Assembly (NCBI RefSeq): GCF_002999335.1
Contig: NW_020312332.1
Location: 1-12,033, forward strand
Direction: 5' to 3'
Length of the DNA: 12,033 nucleotides
From: Cyclospora cayetanensis
Lineage: Eukaryota > Apicomplexa > Conoidasida > Eucoccidiorida > Eimeriidae
Shown here: positions 8,187 through 12,033 of the stretch, piece after piece
Layout: every line of letters begins with the position of its first letter
Position numbering within the stretch: the first letter of the stretch is position 1
The notes under the pieces: model-generated
Told to the model about the DNA's origin: nothing
The model's input: the letters and a program-made list of their open reading frames with translations, nothing else
The model's database searches: none
Made by a program: the position numbers and the translations under genes

Positions 8187-9250
8187 CTGAAGTGGGAAGG
8201 CTCAGAAGAACAAGTGCCACTTCAAATCTCGCTCAAGAATGTAAATAAGCGAGTTATAGGCTACACATCTATCGCTTCTTTCGATGCACTTTGGTGCTAG
8301 GGTATGGGCGTGAGCGACTGCTAGGTAACTTGCTGCGTTGGCTGAATGCCTTGCATCAACTCTGGCCTGAGTGATTGCATGATTGGATGTATCAACGACA
8401 AGAAAGCTGTTAAGTGGGCACACACACACATCCAATGCCGTTGGTGGGTGAGCATTATGATTCTAAGCTGCGACTTGCTGACCTCTTGTCGCCCACTTTA
8501 GCACAGGATGCTCTGTGTGGTATGACAGACTTCTCAAGAACCAGTCTCCTGCATTTCCATTGAGCCAAGGAACTTGATTCATGGCTAGGGGTGCTTCCTT
8601 GAAGCGTTCATGCGCCCTTAAATAGTCTTTTCTTGCTGTTGCCGATGGTAAAGCCCTCACTGCTAAACGTGATCTGCATTCTGTGCCCTGGTGCGCAGAC
8701 ACGAGGAAAAGTGAGGAGTCAGACAAGTGTACCAAAGCTACCCATATATCTCATAGTACCGCGAAACCATATCAATGAGCAAGAAAGATTTCAATGGGTT
8801 TACTTTTTTGGGGATTTTGAGCCCCAGGAGGGGCAACGCTAAGGGCCCCCGGGGGCCTCCAGCTCTCGCACCGGTGACCCCCAGCGAGGTTTTTGTGCAG
8901 CTGTGTCTCGTTTGTTGCTGTCATTTATTTGGCTCTCATCTAAAATCTTCAACAGAATCGGACTTGGCGGAACTTTTTTAAAAGGGATGATATGGCGGTT
9001 TGCAATGCTTTTGAGTTGAGATGCACAGAAATTGGGATTGGCTGGACTTTTGTAGGCCTGTGTGGTTGCTTACTCGGGAGATTCATGAACGATAGTAAGG
9101 CGTTGGCCAGCCGCCCAGCTTATGTCGAAGTGCTTCTCTGCAGCCAAGGTCTGCATTATCTTGTGAGTGACTCATTCACGTTTTCTGTGACGGTTCCCGT
9201 GCCTCTTTCACTACCTGCCACTTAGCTGGAAACTTCGATTTGCTCCATTT
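8187..9250. other. Region upstream of the XRCC2-like gene; initiator exon and promoter expected
   Basis: The first exon of the - strand gene should lie here and must end in phase 2 to join 8186. One candidate begins with the ATG whose complement ends at 8582 (MNQVPWLNGNAGDWF), but the in-phase donors available are weak. On the + strand, 8775-8981 is an ATG-started open frame covering a GC-rich patch, and 8992-9225 is another; neither has a recognisable domain. A short (CA)6 tract lies near 8419-8430. Confidence 0.35.
8844..8857. repeat. GC-only 14-bp perfect palindrome
   Basis: GGCCCCCGGGGGCC lies within a GC-rich patch (about 8818-8885) in otherwise balanced DNA. The patch overlaps the start of a + strand open frame (MSKKDFNGFTFLGIL...). 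It may be a promoter-proximal GC element or part of an exon. Confidence 0.5.
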
Positions 9251-10654
9251 TGCATTGTGGCAGTATGTGCTGGCAGTATTTTACTAGACTCCTCTCCCTT
9301 TAAGATTCTTGAAGTCGCAGTCAACCCCGGCACCCTGAGTCTAAACCACGCTATAAAACACGTTGTGCATACCACCACCGGAGCACTGGCTGTACTTGTA
9401 CTCTGTTCTTCCCAATTAAATCTGCCTATCCTAGCCATTGATATTCACTCGCACCTACCATCGCAGCTTTTCTCATCGCCTTCTCATCCCTATGCTCTCA
9501 TTCGTGTCCCATACCTACTGCTTCCTCCTCTCCTCCCCCTTCACTTGCTTGCCTTAAGAACACTTCATCTATGGTCTGCACACGGACACACTTCAGTCTA
9601 TACTAAGTAAAAATTTAATAGAAAGGATTGAGTGCTTTACATCAAAAACATCCTTCACAACCCTGCCACACTGTTTAAAATGTCCAAGATGAGGGCAGGA
9701 CAGCTAGCATGCGCGTTGTTGCACCCTCCCAGCACTCCGACCACCCACAGCTAATTGCGCATAGCATCTAGCGCACATGCACATACCGTGTAAAGAGTGC
9801 TCTGCAATGGATAAAGTGTACGAGCGGACAGACCAGGATGTCAGTTCTTTGATAATCCTTCGGTATACCAGTGTAGTAGAAAGCGTTGATGTGTAGCTTA
9901 ACCCGCTGGGCCTTCCCCCACCAATTCCAACCACACGTTCTTGTACTCCACACCGGTGTATCGAGACCAACTGCACAATGAAGAGCGGCAATGTTCCGCA
10001 TTATCCCCACACTCCAGGCAGAGAGAACAAAAAGCAGTGCTAATGAGAAGAGCCCATGTATGCATCAACCACTGAGACAAAATCAAGAGGAAGGCAGACG
10101 CAACCACTAGCCAACAACGAACGACAAACCAAACCAACAGCACGAAGGCAGCGCAATGGCTCGCCCTCTTCGAATCACGGGAATGCGTCAGCCCCCTGCT
10201 ACAAGAAACCAGGCGAAAAAAACATTTGCAGAAGTAAAAGAAATTACACTAGTTTAGCAGCGTTCCTGAGCCTCAGAGAATTTTCAACATGCCAGTACAG
10301 CAGCTACGTGCAACGCAGTCGATATCGAAGTCCCAATAGGGGGAAAAGGGAGAACAGTGGATGAGTACAGCTACGACTGCCTGCACCTAAATCCAATATA
10401 CAACACGCCTTAGCAGTAAGTGCCCGGGAATTTTCTACAACGCCTAAGTATGAACTGACTCATTTCACGTGGCCTGCGCTAGGGAAGGACAATTACCGAG
10501 AAACACAGGGAATACCTTTCATGGCTCCTGCATTGTGAGCCAAATAAGACCGTAAATTATTCCGCAGGCAACAAAACTCGCAACCGCTTCCCCGTCGATA
10601 AACAAGGTTGTGTTCTCCACCCCTTTTCGCTGCAAGCTCCCTTCTATTGTGTCC
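9251..10654. other. About 1.4 kb without a supported gene; includes a pyrimidine-rich tract
   Basis: The + strand at about 9440-9550 is strongly C+T-rich with runs of CTCC and CCT, and the open frame covering it (9257-9610) is probably composition-driven. On the - strand between 10143 and 9704, three overlapping frames stay open with several plausible splice sites, for example a donor ACACG|GTATGT at about 9785. They hint at an exon, but I cannot choose a frame or name a family. The stretch 10060-10250 is A+C-rich and looks non-coding. Confidence 0.35.
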
Positions 10655-10846
10655 TCAGCGCTCAACCGTTCTAGAATCCAGCACCTCTAATTCCCATTGA
10701 TCCTCTTCGTCCACACAGGTCACTTGCCCATACAAGAAAGTTCCTGTTGGATCGAGTTTCGCAACTTTTGAAAGGAACCCAATATCGATAATTATGTGAC
10801 ATCTGAGGCTTTTGAAAAAGCCGATTGTGTAAGAATAAGACTCTTT
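10655..10846 (-). CDS. Probable terminal exon of an unrecognised protein
   Basis: A strong 3' splice site (TTTGTTTCTCCTCAG on the - strand) is followed by 63 open codons and a TGA. The translated end reads LDPTGTFLYGQVTCVDEEDQ and continues WELEVLDSRTVER, with a charged, beta-strand-like pattern typical of real proteins. It might be a small OB or Sm-like barrel, but this is a guess. An upstream piece ending WLEPGDLIL before a donor GTAAAA (intron about 90 bp, phase 0) could be the preceding exon, around 11020-10937. A competing frame over the same DNA (10964-10671) is also open, so the reading is not certain. Confidence 0.4.
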   Translation of the reverse strand, partial: KESYSYTIGFFKSLRCHIIIDIGFLSKVAKLDPTGTFLYGQVTCVDEEDQWELEVLDSRTVER

Positions 10847-11053
10847 CTGAGGAGAAACAAATGCCTATAGCGAGGTGGCCTTTCTCGTCTTCGTCTGGTG
10901 GCCGTCGAGCACACCATTTGAAGCCTGCTGTTTTACCAGGATCAAATCTCCAGGCTCGAGCCACACAGCCATCCGTCGCCTCTCACGATTCCATGCTGTT
11001 CTCTCTTGACTTGTCCGCATGCAGTAGCATCCACTATTAAGCTGTCCCTTCAA

Positions 11054-12033
11054 ATTTGTCAGCTTTCATGGGTGTGTGCTGGTATTGGATCACCAGGCTC
11101 AGGCTCGGATTGGAGAAGGGTGCCTCAGTGTAGACCAAGGATGCGGAAGAACAACGACTAGACGACCTCACTGCTGTATCATAGAGCGCATTCAGTACTT
11201 AATAGAAAGCCAAGCAAATTATTTGCAATAATATGGGCGTAAAGGCGTAAATACTGCAGACGCGTTTGGTGCTCTCTGATTGTCCACCTGCCTCAGGGCG
11301 GCTCGCAGTGGTCAGATTATGGTTGATCTGTATGTGCGTAATAGAGGCACGCCAGAGCGGTTTAACAAGGTTTAAATACCTATCCACAAATGCATGAGTG
11401 CTTCTGCGTTCCACTACGTGCCCCGCAGTAGATGAAGCGCACGCCGTGGGTGTCGGAGGTGTTGTTGACGGAAGGTCTCAGCTGAATACAAACACCTCGT
11501 CCATGTACACAGCCATCCTCCCCTTTTGAAAAAAATTGTGTACAAATCATATTCAGTATAGCGGCTCAGCTTCATCGATACTGAATCGAATCGCCTTAAA
11601 GATGTGCTTGAGTTTGCATCTGCCAGTGTAAAACGCCGTTTCCTGCCTGTTTTGTGTATGTCATCTGACATTAAAAATGCGCCTGTGAACTCATGTATAG
11701 AGTAGGCTGTTTCTGTGTGTAGTTTTTCAAGCAAAACCACACGATGAGGCGCCGGAAACTTGTGCTTCATAGTAAGCATGTTTAAGGGCATATGCGTAGC
11801 ATACATGCACCATCAACCATCCTATATTGGCACGGACACCCAGTATCGTAGGACGTCGCTAGTCGATTCACAAATTTCGTCGTTTGTCGGCAACTTAGTA
11901 GCCTGATGCTTAATTTCTCTTCGATGTGGGGACCTCCGAAGTCGCGGAACATAAATTTGGAGCTGGCGCAGGGATTACCGCCATCTGGTCACCTATGGTA
12001 GACCTAGGATCACAACATAGTGCACCCGATCAA
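11054..12033. other. Right-edge region without a supported gene
   Basis: A 130-codon - strand frame with an ATG start (11806-11414) is the longest. It is basic, has no recognisable domain, and its length is within chance expectation for 12 kb. It could be a 5' exon of the gene whose end lies at 10655, since strand and order fit, but no splice chain could be demonstrated. Nothing else was found up to the window edge. Confidence 0.3.

Noticed and set aside
10865..11053. LEPGDLILV resembling the C-terminal domain of a retroelement integrase or an eIF1A-like protein
   Set aside because: It is a single short match. No reverse transcriptase, integrase core or LTR was found nearby, and the rest does not follow eIF1A.
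1..12033. tRNA, rRNA, telomeric repeats, CRISPR arrays, insertion sequences or viral genes
   Set aside because: Reading both strands I saw no tRNA cloverleaf with a GTTCRANTC arm, no TTTAGGG-type arrays, no regular repeat-spacer pattern and no transposase or viral motifs. A covariance-model scan was not possible.

Overview
The window looks like a gene-poor stretch of a protist nuclear genome with about half G+C and genes split by short introns (58-407 bp in the models below). I favour an alveolate, perhaps a coccidian apicomplexan. That is inference from intron style, the low-complexity inserts in one conserved protein and scattered GCATGC-type motifs; no species marker is present. There are no bacterial-type operons, no tRNA or rRNA genes, no CRISPR array and no recognisable transposon.

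Two conserved multi-exon genes can be read, arranged tail to tail. On the + strand, 3286-5524 encodes a mu (medium) subunit of a clathrin-adaptor complex (AP-1/AP-2 type) in four exons. The joined protein is 555 residues, longer than the usual ~430 because of inserts, and its first intron uses a GC donor. On the - strand, 8186-5954 encodes a RAD51-family recombination protein that matches XRCC2 best, in at least six exons. No single open reading frame reveals it; it appears only when exons are joined by splice signals and frame phase. Its initiator exon was not found. The two stop codons are 430 bp apart, and a perfect 8-bp inverted repeat lies between them.

The left flank (1-3285) has a 201-codon open frame near the left edge that may be an exon, then about 2.4 kb with nothing I can support. 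The right flank (8187-12033) has one plausible - strand terminal exon (10846-10655) of an unrecognised gene, some weak open frames, a short GC-rich palindrome and pyrimidine-rich DNA. The two identified genes work in unrelated processes (vesicle cargo sorting and homologous recombination), so nothing suggests functional linkage. The most interesting points are the XRCC2-like gene with an abnormal Walker A motif, and the adaptor mu subunit whose tyrosine-motif pocket has lost its usual tryptophan.
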